Counted from the stretch's first letter, positions 17,612 to 27,067 are shown. The stretch: 64,000 nt of DNA from UBA5951 sp012269555 (GCA_038147755.1 JAYQTS010000003.1:186001-250000); one strand, 5' to 3'. Translations and numbers: made by a program. The notes: a model not told the origin generated them from the sequence alone.

Positions 17612-19429
17612 ATGGTAGATTATGATAATTTAGCTATTTCTGACCTCACAGATGTCGTTTCTTCATTATCTGGCGCCAAGTGGGTATTGGAATCATCACA
17701 ATATAGCTCGGATGTTGTAAGACGGCAGGCCTTAAGAATACAAGAAACTCATGGTCTGCCTCCATCAGTTTGCCTTTACTTGGCTAGAAAAGGAATTTTT
17801 TCAGACTCGATAGATAGTTATCTTGAGCCAAAACTAAAAACGTCATTACCAGAACCTTTTTTATTGAAAGGGGTGAAGGAGGCAACTCAAAGACTGGTTG
17901 AGGCTGTCAAGAAGAAAGAAAAAATTGGAATTTTTGGCGATTATGATGTTGATGGCGCATGTTCTGCTGCTTTGTTCTATAAGGTTTTAAGTTCATTGGG
18001 ATGTGCTGTTGAGATATACATTCCAGATAGATTCACAGAGGGATATGGACCAAATATTACTGCCCTACAGAAGCTTAAGAGAAATAACGCATCCCTTATT
18101 TTAACTGTGGATTGTGGAATTACCGCACATGAACCCTTGCAAGCCGCTAATGATGACGGGTTAGATATCATCGTGATTGACCATCATCTTGCTGGACCGG
18201 TTTTACCAAATGCTACAGCAGTGGTTAATCCAAATCGCCTTGATGATGAAAGTGGATTCGGATATTTATGTGCGGCAGGAGTTTGCTTCATAACGTGTAT
18301 AGCATTGGTTCGTGCTTTGCGGGATTCTGGTTATAATGATTTGCCGGATTTATTATCATTCGTTGATTTAATTGCGCTTGCCACTTTATGTGACGTTGTC
18401 CCAATGAAAAATTTAAATAGAGCCTTCGTGAGGCAAGGGCTCTCCGTAATGCGACATCGTCGAAATATTGGTCTTGCAAATTTAGCTGATGTTGCTGGTT
18501 TAGATAAAGAAGTTAATGAATATGAATGTGGCTTCCTTCTTGGCCCAAGAATAAATGCTGCTGGTAGAATGGGCAAATCAGATATTGGTGTAAAATTATT
18601 AATAGAGAATGAGCATGAGAAATCTATTTCATTGGCAATACAGTTAGATGAGTTAAATAAACAAAGACGCAATATTGAACAGGAAATCACCACTGATGCT
18701 ATTCACCAAGCAGAACTTCAATTAAAAAAAAATCCAGAGCAGCCTGCTTTGGTAATTGCAAACAAAAATTATAATGAAGGAGTGTTAGGAATTGTAGCTG
18801 GTCGATTAAAGGATTCGTTTTCCAGGCCTGCATTTGTGTTTACCATAACTGAAGATAACATTGTTAAAGGCTCTGGAAGAAGTATTTCAACAATTCCTAT
18901 TGGTAGTTTAGTTTTAGCTGCAAGGCAAAGTGGAATACTAATTAGCGGCGGTGGACACGATATGGCTGCTGGAGCTAGTCTAGCATTAGATAAACTAGAT
19001 TTATTTAGAGAATTCTTAACGCAAAAAATAATATCTTTAATTTCAAGTCTACCTCAAAAAGAATACAAGATTACTTCAACCATTTCTATTGCAGGGTGCG
19101 ATGCTGAATTGGTAGATAAAATCAGAAAATGTGGTCCCTTCGGGCCAGACCAGCCCGAGCCTAATTTGCTTTTAACCCATATTTCACTTAATCAAGTTAG
19201 ATGGGTGGGTGCATCAAAATCTCATCTTAGTGTACAATTAGATGATGGCACTTCAAAACCAATTAAAGCTATTATGTTTAATGCTAATGGCACTAAAATA
19301 GTTAGTGCTCTAAAGAATATAAATGATTTAGGTCCGTTAAAAGTACTTGGAAAAATAAGAAGAGACGAATGGCGTGGAGGAAAGTCGGTTCAATTCATTA
19401 TTGAAGATATAGCAAAGCAATTTGACTAG
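17612..19429 (+). CDS. recJ: single-stranded-DNA-specific exonuclease RecJ
   Basis: 5'-3' ssDNA exonuclease of recombination and mismatch repair, DHH/DHHA1 superfamily. Metal-binding motifs: IFGDYDVDGACSAALFY, TVDCGITA, VIDHHLAG, ATLCDVVPM and, in the DHHA1 part, SGGGHDMAAGASL. A C-terminal OB-like region completes 605 aa. An ATG at 17588 is in frame but overlaps hom; ATG 17612, one base after the hom stop, gives the usual N-terminus. No SOS box is seen in front. Confidence 0.96.
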   Translation: MVDYDNLAISDLTDVVSSLSGAKWVLESSQYSSDVVRRQALRIQETHGLPPSVCLYLARKGIFSDSIDSYLEPKLKTSLPEPFLLKGVKEATQRLVEAVKKKEKIGIFGDYDVDGACSAALFYKVLSSLGCAVEIYIPDRFTEGYGPNITALQKLKRNNASLILTVDCGITAHEPLQAANDDGLDIIVIDHHLAGPVLPNATAVVNPNRLDDESGFGYLCAAGVCFITCIALVRALRDSGYNDLPDLLSFVDLIALATLCDVVPMKNLNRAFVRQGLSVMRHRRNIGLANLADVAGLDKEVNEYECGFLLGPRINAAGRMGKSDIGVKLLIENEHEKSISLAIQLDELNKQRRNIEQEITTDAIHQAELQLKKNPEQPALVIANKNYNEGVLGIVAGRLKDSFSRPAFVFTITEDNIVKGSGRSISTIPIGSLVLAARQSGILISGGGHDMAAGASLALDKLDLFREFLTQKIISLISSLPQKEYKITSTISIAGCDAELVDKIRKCGPFGPDQPEPNLLLTHISLNQVRWVGASKSHLSVQLDDGTSKPIKAIMFNANGTKIVSALKNINDLGPLKVLGKIRRDEWRGGKSVQFIIEDIAKQFD

Positions 19430-19540
19430 ATAAAGTATCTCCAACATTTTTCGGTGGCGTGGCATGGCAAAATAAAATTTAAAAATAAGTTGATTTATAT
19501 ATCTAATATTATTAGAAATTTTAACAGTTTATTTTTCTGT

Positions 19541-19614
<74 letters not shown>

Positions 19615-19649
19615 ACAGAAAATGAATGATTTCAATGAGTTACGGCGTT

Positions 19650-19690
19650 TTGTGAGATTTTTGTGAGATTTTTTAGGCACTCACTGCGGT
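19650..19690. repeat. tandem TTTTGTGAGA repeats at the island's left end
   Basis: TTTTGTGAGATT occurs twice in tandem, followed by TTAGGCACTCACTG. Position just inside attL suggests integrase arm-type sites, but that function is inferred only. Confidence 0.35.
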
Positions 19691-19844
19691 TTTAGGAAAT
19701 TCTGTAACATCCGACTAGAATGGTCATTTGTATTACTGATATATTAGGGCTTGATGCAAATCGCTACTCAGTGGTGTTTAATCTCACAGTTTTTGTGAAA
19801 TGTTTAAAGTTAAAATCCCACTTATTTATACCCCCATTTCTTGC

Positions 19845-20895
19845 CTACGCTTGAACATATATCAAGATTTCTTTTTCTGGATAAAATAGAAGGAATTGTC
19901 CCATAGCTCCAACAAAACAAAATGCTTCTTCAGCCATTAAACAATTAGTCCAAATGTGATAACCATAATTTCGATTATCAAAAGAGTCTGGGTTTTCTTT
20001 GCTTTATTTGTTGCTTTCTTTAAATAATTACCAAAGCAATCATTTTTCTTCATTCGTTTTAAAATATAATTCGCAAACCTAATATAATCATAAGGAATCG
20101 CGGCAAATCCTGCATGGTAGTAAGGTTCGTTTATTGAATTTACCATCATATGAGCTGTATGCTCAGCACCCGCGTCTTGCCAAATACTTTGAAAATATTT
20201 ATTGAATGATTTGTTAGTAGCACCTTCCAGTACGTATCCGAGGGCTATACTATCCGAGTTGCTGTAAATAAACTCACTACCTGATTCTTTGTATCTTTCA
20301 TCCCCTGATAAAAAAGCTGTTGCATTTGAAACTGTATCTTCTTTTTTATAATTTTGATTGCGTTTTTTCGATTTTCCTCATCTTTGTGTCCTGCAAACAA
20401 GGTCATTGTTTTATGTGCTCCGCTAGACATTTTAAGAAGTTCTTCAACAGTGGACTCACCCCAACTGGTATCTGCCAATAAAGGACTGTAATTCCAAGCC
20501 TTGGTGTCAAGATTAATTTTGCCCTCACACACCGCCTTTCCAATGGCCACACTAATTATACTTTTTGTAATACTATTACCACCAGGCTTTATTTGCTCAC
20601 TAGATTTCCATTGTTCAGCAATAATTTCACCTTTATGAGAAATAATTGCTACTTTATTGTCACGTATCATATTTTTTATTAATTCAATTTGGATTTCTTT
20701 ATTAATTTTCTTTTTTAAAATCATTGGTGACTTGCTGGCTTTAATTTCAACAAAGTTAGATTTTGACCAGCCACTTTGGAGATTTTCAACAAACCAGTTA
20801 GGACTGTTCTCTTCAGCCTTAGAAATACTAACCACTCCCACGATAGCAAACAGGGTGAGAACTGATACAACAGCGATTTTTATGATGGTGTGCAT
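19845..20895 (-). CDS. secreted serine hydrolase, beta-lactamase (class C/esterase) fold (two frameshifts)
   Basis: Penicillin-binding-protein-like hydrolase. A signal peptide (about residues 1-27, cleavage near SKA-EEN) is followed by the SxxK motif Ser108-Ile-Thr-Lys111 in GGNSITKSII. The Y-x-N-type motif FIYSNSDSIALGYVLE and the C-terminal NYGYHIWTN segment appear only after two lost bases are restored: one in the A6 run about 20345 and one in GGG at 19990-19992. The restored protein is about 350 aa. The ribosome site AGAGGAGG before ATG 20895 is strong. Acts in the periplasm; substrate unknown (ester, peptide or lactam). Both breaks are in homopolymers. Located in the tRNA-Glu island. Confidence 0.82.
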
Positions 20896-21107
20896 GGTGG
20901 CCTCCTCTTTAGGCGAATAGCTTGCGATTTAAAAAGGACAATGTAAAGTCTGTCCAAGTAAAGAGAAGGTCGTCATAACGACGATTATTAATTATACTAA
21001 AAATATGAACAATTTTTTGAGAATTGATATTGTTGGTTATGGTGGAGAAATGGTGTGTATAGCGCTAATAAAAAAACATCTTTAAAATATTGTATCGGGA
21101 GCTGACT

Positions 21108-22384
21108 GTGTTATCCGGAAATAGATTAGAAATTAGATTTCTAAAAGTTTTAGGTTTGCTTGCTATCTTTTCATTTGGAACACTGGGATTTCTTGAATGG
21201 ATTGAGCAGCCAAAGCAATTTTTATAGATAATTTTCTGGTTCGAGGAGTGCCAGCAGTTGCTATATTAATTTTTTTGATAATATTTCTGACACTTAAACC
21301 ACGAAAATATGCAGTTTATTTGTTTGTTTCTATAATATCATTTCATTTATTTTTTAATTTATTCATGCTTGGACATGAATTGGAGGGTTATAGATTACAG
21401 AGTGTTGAAATAGTTGGAACGGGAAGGATGATGGATTATATCTTTATGTCGTTTCCATTAACTGCACTGTTTTGTTTATTTTTCTCCCGACTATGGGCAA
21501 ACTACCTTTGGCTAGCTCTTTCTTGCTTCAGACCGCTTAAGGAATTTGTGACTCTATCCTCCTATGAGAAGGTATTTATTGCGGATGACTGGGATATAAT
21601 TATTTCCAATGGTTATGCTGTAAACAAATGGGCATTAACTGATGGGTTTATCACATCAATATTTTTCTTATTCGTAATCTCCACCTTAATTCATTTTAAT
21701 CGTTGGGTAATGCAGTCGACAATTAGTGCTGAAACAGAAAATAGAAATTTAAGTCGCTATTTTTCGCCAGACATAAAGGAAGAAATTAGAAATAGTGGCG
21801 ATAATTTCAATACATCCTCGACTAAGGAAATGGATGTGGCAGTAATGTTTACAGATATTGTAAACTTTACTCAGTTATCTGAAAAAATGGACCCAAAAGA
21901 TACCTTGGTTTTATTGTCGGAATATCAAAGTATTATGGTAGATACCATATTTAAACATAGTGGTACGGTTGATAAATTTATCGGTGATGCCGTAATGGCT
22001 AACTTTGGCACTCCAAAATCTTATGGAAATGACTCTCAGAACGCTTTTGACTGCGCAGTCGCAATGAATGAGGCATTAGAAAAGTGGAATCAAGAGCGCA
22101 CTAAAAATGGCAAATTCGAAATAGAGCATCGTATAGGAATTCATTTTGGTAGTTGCGTAGTTGGAAATATGGGTAGTAAACACAGAATAGAATTTGCGGT
22201 GCTTGGAGATACTGTAAATGTTGCAAGTAGAATTTGCAGTGCGTGTAAAGAATTCGATACGAACTTTTTAATAAGCTCAGAACTTAAAGAGAATATTGAT
22301 TTTACGCTCCGCTCTGAATATATCTCTAATTATAAAATAAGAGGTCGGGAAGAAACTATTGGTTTATATAAAATTTGGCTTTAA
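21108..22384 (+). CDS. membrane-bound class III adenylate/guanylate cyclase (one frameshift)
   Basis: Predicted to make cAMP (or cGMP). Six hydrophobic segments occupy roughly the first 195 residues, followed by LSRYFSPDI and a cyclase homology domain with both metal aspartates (VMFTDIVNFT and DKFIGDAVMANFG) and the LGDTVNVASR element holding the transition-state Asn and Arg. The Lys in DKF and Asp-Thr in GDT favour ATP as substrate. Frame restoration needs one T in the run at 21219-21223, linking IEQPKQF to NFLVRGVPAV. GTG 21108 with GGGAG 6 bp upstream starts a protein of about 425 aa. No periplasmic sensor domain is evident. Last gene before attR. Confidence 0.87.
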
Positions 22385-22562
22385 ATTTTTTTGAAGAGTT
22401 ATTTTTAGATTAAATATGAAATTTAGAAGTTTAAATTCCTGATGGGCCAAGCAAACCCCGAACAGAGCGGGTAGGTACTCAGAGGCTTGCATCGCTTGCT
22501 ATTCCAGTTTAGGAGGCACTTTCGAGGCACTGCCCTTTAAGTCATTGATTTTATTCACTTTT
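22385..22562. other. right end of the tRNA island with GAGGCACT repeats
   Basis: Non-coding. GAGGCACT occurs twice with a 3-bp gap near 22512-22530, and TTTAGG precedes it, echoing TTAGGCACT at the left end. It may be the integrase arm-type binding region of attR; no gene seen. Confidence 0.35.
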
Positions 22563-22579
22563 AATCCCCTACGGGATGC
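22563..22579. repeat. att-like direct repeat, right copy (orphan tRNA-Glu 3' end)
   Basis: Same 17 bases as 19598-19614, here followed by CACCA so that the sequence reads GATG-CCA-CCA. This copy therefore keeps a CCA after the discriminator, as expected of the original chromosomal tRNA end before insertion. Confidence 0.8.
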
Positions 22580-22712
22580 CACCACTTATGGCAACGAATA
22601 CATTTACTATAAATTGTTGGTAAGTATTGATTGTTTTTTGCTAAAAAATAATAATTAAGTTAAATATTGAAACAAAAATTTTTCACAAACAACTTTTTTC
22701 TGGGTTGATGGT

Positions 22713-23065
22713 TTGATAGAAGAATTACGAAAATCATTTGTCGAGTTTGAAATGAAAAAGGGGGAAACTCTCTTCGAAGAAGATGATGTAAGCTCTGATG
22801 GTTTTATCCTTTTAAATGGAAGAATAGAACTATTAACCAAAGAAGATTATTCTCCAGACTCAAAATTAGTTGTCTATGATACAGTAGAAGCAGGCGAAGT
22901 ATTCGGGGTTCTAAAGTGTATTTATGGAACTGATAATCGTCTTTATTCTGCTAGGGCAAAAACAGATAGTTCACTTCTTTTTATCCCAAAAGGGTTACTA
23001 ATTAAAAAATTGGAGGCAACAGATCCTTTTATTTTATATTGTATCAGAAATGGTCGGTAGCCTAG
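22713..23065 (+). CDS. stand-alone cyclic-nucleotide-binding domain protein 1
   Basis: A single cNMP-binding beta-roll (CRP/EF-hand type cap domain) of about 117 residues without DNA-binding domain. Motifs: KKGETLFEEDD, SSDGFILLNGRIEL, phosphate-cassette-like AGEVFGVLKCIYG followed by NRLYSARA. A lost base in AAA at 23048-23050 would change the end from IRNG to IRKWSVA, matching the paralogue at 23515. The start is uncertain: TTG 22713, or ATG 22708 with another one-base correction. It is a clear paralogue of the second protein and flanks the globin gene. Role inferred as cNMP-responsive partner protein. Confidence 0.72.
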
Positions 23066-23081
23066 AAATATAAATTAATAA

Positions 23082-23453
23082 ATGGAGCTTCATTTGGGAA
23101 CTAATATTTATGAAAAGATAGGTGGCGCTAAAACTGTAAGTAAAATTGTCAGAAAATTTTATGATATTGTACTTAGCGATGATATTTTAAAAAAATATTT
23201 CGAAAATATATCTATGGCAAGTTTGATTGGGCATCAAATTGAATTCATATCTTCTGCGTTAGGAAAACCTTCTGAATATATGGGGAGAACAATTGTAGAA
23301 GCGCATAAGGGGTTAAATATAACAAATGCTGAGTTTAACCATATATGCAAAATTTTGAATTCTGTGCTAAGAGAAGAAGGGATTGATGACCAATATATCA
23401 AACAAATTGAACTAATCGTTTTGTCTCTTAAGAATGAAATTGTTGGCCATTAG
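23082..23453 (+). CDS. truncated hemoglobin, group 1-like
   Basis: Heme protein of the 2-on-2 globin family (123 aa). YEKIGGAKTVSKIVRKFYD holds the B10 tyrosine (about Tyr27), HQIEFISSALG lies where the E-helix residues belong, and the proximal F8 histidine is His75 in VEAHKGLNI. Likely binds O2 or NO; roles in NO detoxification or sensing are known for the family but not shown here. ATG 23082 or TTG 23094 may start it; the TTG has GGAG 6 bp upstream. Sits between two cNMP-binding paralogues in the same direction. Confidence 0.88.
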   Translation: MELHLGTNIYEKIGGAKTVSKIVRKFYDIVLSDDILKKYFENISMASLIGHQIEFISSALGKPSEYMGRTIVEAHKGLNITNAEFNHICKILNSVLREEGIDDQYIKQIELIVLSLKNEIVGH

Positions 23454-23514
23454 TTTGAAAGATGATTTTACACTGAATTTAATTTTTTATTTAATTTCAT
23501 GGATAAAATTTAAA

Positions 23515-23892
23515 ATGACTTTTGATTTATCAAAATTAGAATCAAAATTTGAAATTTTTAGTTTTAATAAAGGCCATGTTTTGTTTAAACAAGGTGATAA
23601 AAATAGTGATGGGTTCATTTTGAAATCTGGAGTTGTAGGACTTACTCGCGAAGTAGAGGGAACCATAGTCCACGCGGCAAAAATAAATGCCGGAGAAGTT
23701 ATGGGAGTATGGAAATGTTTATTTGACCTCCCAGAGAGAACATTCACTGCAACCTGCCTATTAGATGTCACTGTTTTGCGGATACCAGAGGAAAACTTAA
23801 AGAAGATTATAAATGGTGCTGATCCTTTTTTAAAATATTGCATAGGGAGTTGGCTATCCATAACCAGACAGTTTATGGGACAAAAATCATAG
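23515..23892 (+). CDS. stand-alone cyclic-nucleotide-binding domain protein 2
   Basis: Second cNMP-binding domain protein (125 aa from ATG 23515), no helix-turn-helix. FNKGHVLFKQGDKNSDGFIL and NAGEVMGVWKCLFDLPERTFTA align directly with its neighbour; DPFLKYCI occurs in both as DPFILYCI. The C-terminal SWLSITRQFMGQKS is longer than in protein 1. The frame is open back to 23434, but that part overlaps the globin and has no codon support. The pair likely arose by duplication around the globin. Confidence 0.78.
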   Translation: MTFDLSKLESKFEIFSFNKGHVLFKQGDKNSDGFILKSGVVGLTREVEGTIVHAAKINAGEVMGVWKCLFDLPERTFTATCLLDVTVLRIPEENLKKIINGADPFLKYCIGSWLSITRQFMGQKS

Positions 23893-24004
23893 AAACACCT
23901 CATTTTAAATAAAAACATTCAGCTTAAATTCTATATTTTATACTACTCTTTACTCTTAATGCGGCCGGACTAATTTAAAGGTATATTTTTAAAGGAGATT
24001 GGAT

Positions 24005-24187
24005 ATGTTTATAAATAGTGCAATAAATTTGAAAATAGGCATTGTTACAGGTATGATAATTGGCGGTGCAATTGCAGTTACGGCTAAGCAGATCATTGAA
24101 AACCGGAGTTGTATGTCCAAATGTTCAAATAAGTTTGCAAATACAGATAAAGAAATTAAAGATGCAGATGAACACTCAAAAAATTAA
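24005..24187 (+). CDS. small single-span membrane protein, unknown function
   Basis: 60 residues from ATG 24005, with AGGAG 7 bp upstream. One hydrophobic, glycine-rich segment (IGIVTGMIIGGAIAVTA, about residues 11-27) is followed by a polar tail with two Cys (SCMSKCSNKF). It resembles YtxH-like anchors in layout only. It lies 9 bp before the ClpP-like gene, so may be its co-transcribed partner. Confidence 0.6.
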   Translation: MFINSAINLKIGIVTGMIIGGAIAVTAKQIIENRSCMSKCSNKFANTDKEIKDADEHSKN

Positions 24188-24196
24188 TTAACAAGC

Positions 24197-24820
24197 ATGC
24201 GCTTATTTTATTTTTTTATATTTACGGTTTTTTTAAGCCACAACTCTTTAGCAAATGATAAGCTATTTGTAGAAGGCAATACACTTTATTACAATACTGA
24301 TTTAGCAGCTGATGAAATAAATGCAGAAATAAATTGGGATGATGCAGATTTAATACATTCAATATTATTAGAAAACCCGAATATAACAACAATCCAGCTC
24401 AATTCATCTGGGGGCCTGATAGAGGCAAGTCAATATATATCAGACATCGTTATAGATTTCGAGTTAGACACCTATGTGAGTGGTGAATGCAGTAGTGCTT
24501 GTGTGGACATATTCTTAGCTGGCCAAAGAAGAGTGTTAGAAAGGGGCTCTTGGGTTGGATTTCATAAAGGGAGTTGGGCAGCAGCTGATATTGAAAGATA
24601 TTATGAAGGGAACAAAAAAGAGGAAGGTTGGAAGGACGCTTTCGAATTTTCCTCTTGGTTATATGAAGATACACAAAGTGAAATTTTAAAACAAATGAAA
24701 TACATGCTTGAACGGGGGGTTGAAGCAGATTTTATTATACAAACGCTTCAGGCTGATAATGAGGGTATGTGGTATCCTAGACGAAAGCAGCTTGAGGCTG
24801 CAGGGGTATTAAACGAATAA
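24197..24820 (+). CDS. periplasmic ClpP/crotonase-fold protein (COG3904-like putative serine protease)
   Basis: 207 residues with an N-terminal signal peptide (cleavage near SLA-ND). The core resembles the ClpP-like superfamily: TIQLNSSGGLIEASQY (oxyanion-side glycine motif), the nucleophile serine in GECSSACVDIFLAG (about Ser100) and His123 in WVGFHKGSW. This matches the predicted periplasmic proteins of COG3904. Substrate unknown. The C-terminal region (ADNEGMWYPRRKQLEAAGV) is typical of that group. Follows the small membrane protein; upstream is the hemoglobin/cNMP cluster. Confidence 0.75.
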   Translation: MRLFYFFIFTVFLSHNSLANDKLFVEGNTLYYNTDLAADEINAEINWDDADLIHSILLENPNITTIQLNSSGGLIEASQYISDIVIDFELDTYVSGECSSACVDIFLAGQRRVLERGSWVGFHKGSWAAADIERYYEGNKKEEGWKDAFEFSSWLYEDTQSEILKQMKYMLERGVEADFIIQTLQADNEGMWYPRRKQLEAAGVLNE

Positions 24821-25002
24821 AACATTCACCTGGTTTGCGTTCTATAATAACCCCATTTTTCATATCTCTGTAATAGCCGGTTTTTAAAGGCATAAATTTT
24901 ATAAACTTATAAAATGTTTTATTTAAAAAAATCATTACATTATTCATATAATTGATATAATATTGTTATTAATTTAATAATAATTTACTCTGGATTAATA
25001 AT

Positions 25003-25920
25003 ATGCTTTTTCAACAAGGCTTTGAAGTTTTTGCTAAGATAGCTGAAAATAAGAGTTTCAGAGAGGCTGCAAAAGCTCTTAATCAATCAAATGCTAGTGT
25101 GAGCAAGCACCTAAAGTTACTTGAGGAAAAGCTTGGAGTAGTTCTTGTGAACAGGACAACGCGGTCGGTGGTTCTAACGGAGGCTGGAGAAAAAATTGCA
25201 GAAATGCTTAAAAGAAATTCTGAAGATTATTTTTCGGTCATTGAACAAATATCAGAAGGGCGTGAGCGTGTTGTAGGAAGACTTAGAATTAATGCTCCTA
25301 TGGCTTTTGGAGAAAAATTTTTATCTGAACCAATAGCGGAATTTGCAAAACTATATCCCGAACTGATTCTTGATGTTGAATTTGATGATCGAAGAGTTCA
25401 CATTGTTGAAGAAGGATATGACCTTGTAATTAGAATTGGAAAGCTAGAAGATAGTGGTTTGGTCGCAAGAAAACTGTGTGATTTTGATACTGTAGTTTGT
25501 GCTAGTTCAGAGTTTTTAGAGAGATACGATTATCCTGATAAACCTGAGAAACTGAAAAATTTACCAGCTGTTATTTATTCTTATTCTAGTCGAGGCCTAC
25601 ATACAAATTTTCAAAACGCAGAAGGTAAAGAATATGTGTTGACATCCACACCAGCAATTTTTGCTAATAGCATGGGCATGCTTCTCGCTTCGGTATCTAG
25701 TGGAATTGGTTATGGCATTTTACCGAGAGTTTTTTGTGGAGACTCAATTCTGCAAGGTAAGTTTAAAGAAATATTAAAAGAATATAAAGTTTATCCTGAA
25801 TGGGGTATTTTTGCAATTTACCCAGAAAGAAGATATTTACCAATTAAGGTTACCAAGTTCATAGAACATTTGAAATATAATTTAAGAAATAGACCAAAAG
25901 AATTATACTTTCCGTGTTAA
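25003..25920 (+). CDS. LysR-family transcriptional regulator
   Basis: 305 aa: winged helix-turn-helix at residues 1-60 (FREAAKALNQSNASVSKHLKLLEEKLG and LVNRTTRSVVLTEAG) followed by a substrate-binding domain (RLRINAPMAFGEKFL). Most similar in layout to the LTTR subgroup of AaeR/DmlR-like regulators. It is directly upstream of betaine-homocysteine methyltransferase in the same direction, so regulation of that gene is possible but not shown. A TATAAT at 24956-24961 may be its -10 element. Confidence 0.92.
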   Translation: MLFQQGFEVFAKIAENKSFREAAKALNQSNASVSKHLKLLEEKLGVVLVNRTTRSVVLTEAGEKIAEMLKRNSEDYFSVIEQISEGRERVVGRLRINAPMAFGEKFLSEPIAEFAKLYPELILDVEFDDRRVHIVEEGYDLVIRIGKLEDSGLVARKLCDFDTVVCASSEFLERYDYPDKPEKLKNLPAVIYSYSSRGLHTNFQNAEGKEYVLTSTPAIFANSMGMLLASVSSGIGYGILPRVFCGDSILQGKFKEILKEYKVYPEWGIFAIYPERRYLPIKVTKFIEHLKYNLRNRPKELYFPC

Positions 25921-25938
25921 AACGAGTTTTATTTTTTT

Positions 25939-25978
25939 ACGATTTTGAAAAATCGTTTCAAAACAATTTTTTTTGAAA
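25939..25978 (+). promoter_or_regulatory. two adjacent hairpins in the bmt leader
   Basis: Hairpin one: ACGATTT/AAATCGT (25939-25945, 25950-25956) with a TGAA loop. Hairpin two: TTTCAAAA/TTTTGAAA (25956-25963, 25971-25978). They fill the gap between the lysR stop and the bmt ATG at 25984. They could end lysR transcription or control bmt translation. Confidence 0.4.
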
Positions 25979-25983
25979 TAATA

Positions 25984-27026
25984 ATGAATCAGGTAAAAAT
26001 TAGAAATCATCAGAAGCTTCATAAATATCTTACAAAAAAGGGTTGGCTTTTAGCAGACGGGGCAACTGGAACCAACCTTTTTAAGAAGGGGCTAGAGACA
26101 GGCTACCCTCCTGAATTATGGAATATTGAAGCACCCCAAAAAATAAGTGCATTGCATAAAGAATTTATAGAGGCTGGAGCCGATACTATATTAACAAATA
26201 CATTTGGAGAGAATAGTCTAAGATTAAAACTTCATAATGCCGAGAATAGAGTAAAGGAATTAAATATCGCCTCTGCAAAGCTTGCGCGTGAAGCTGCCGA
26301 TTCTGCAGGCCGTGATGTTCTTGTGGCTGGTTCAATTGGCCCTACAGGCGAGTTATTTTCTCCACTCGGCACGTTAGATATGACTGAGGCTGAGGCTGTT
26401 TTCTCTCAACAAGCGCAAGCACTTGTTGAGGGTGGAGTGGATTTACTGCAAATTGAAACTATGTCCTCTTTAGAAGAAGTTGAAGCTGCTGTGAGAGCTT
26501 CCATCGCTACTGGCCTTCCAGTTTTGTAACCATGACATTTGATACTGCAGGGCGTTCTATGATGGGAGTGTCGCCTGACGATTTTGCCAGTTTTGTAGGG
26601 AAATTAAGAATAAATGGTTTTGGAGCAAATTGTGGTATCGGTCCCGCTGAGTTGCTTCATTCTGTTGATAGTTTTAAGGATATAGTTGGACTACCCATTA
26701 TTGCCAAAGGAAATTGTGGATTACCAAGGTATATTGATGGTGAAATTCATTACCATGGCACTCCAGAATTAATGGCAAGGTATGCGGTGCTGCACGAGAT
26801 GCAGGGGCTTATTATCGGCGGGTGTTGCGGAACTACACCCCAGCACATTAAGGCTATGGCAAATGCCCTAAACAGTACCCCAAAGGGAGGTAGACCAGAT
26901 AAACATATCTTAGAGAGAGAACTTGGAAAAGCGTGGAAAGAATTGTCTTTATCTCAATTAAGCAAAAATAAGCAAAAACGCCATAATCGTCGCTCTATTG
27001 ATAAAAAAGAGGTTTTAATTTATTGA
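25984..27026 (+). CDS. bmt: betaine-homocysteine S-methyltransferase (one frameshift)
   Basis: Zinc-dependent methyl transfer from glycine betaine to homocysteine, giving methionine and dimethylglycine. LLADGATGTNLFKKGLE, NTFGENSLRL, GSIGPTGELFSPLG and QIETMSSLEEVEAA come before the break. After one missing T in TTTT near 26525, TMTFDTAGRSMMG, the zinc ligand in GANCGIGP and the pair in IIGGCCGTTP follow. The restored 347-aa protein matches the short bacterial Bmt form. ATG 25984 is preferred over the in-frame TTG 25945. Betaine is a common marine osmolyte, so this fits a betaine-using marine cell. Confidence 0.88.
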
Positions 27027-27067
27027 GGTGTTACGTGATTTATCATCTCGTAAATTTTATAAATAGT

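Noticed and set aside
23434..23514. Upstream extension of cNMP-binding protein 2
   Set aside because: Overlaps the globin end; the residues (hydrophobic, no ribosome site) do not align with the paralogue.
24777..24893. Minus-strand ORF of 38 codons (starts MPLKTGYYRDMKNG) overlapping the end of the ClpP-like gene
   Set aside because: Looks protein-like, but has no ribosome site, overlaps a well-supported gene antisense, and matches no family I know.
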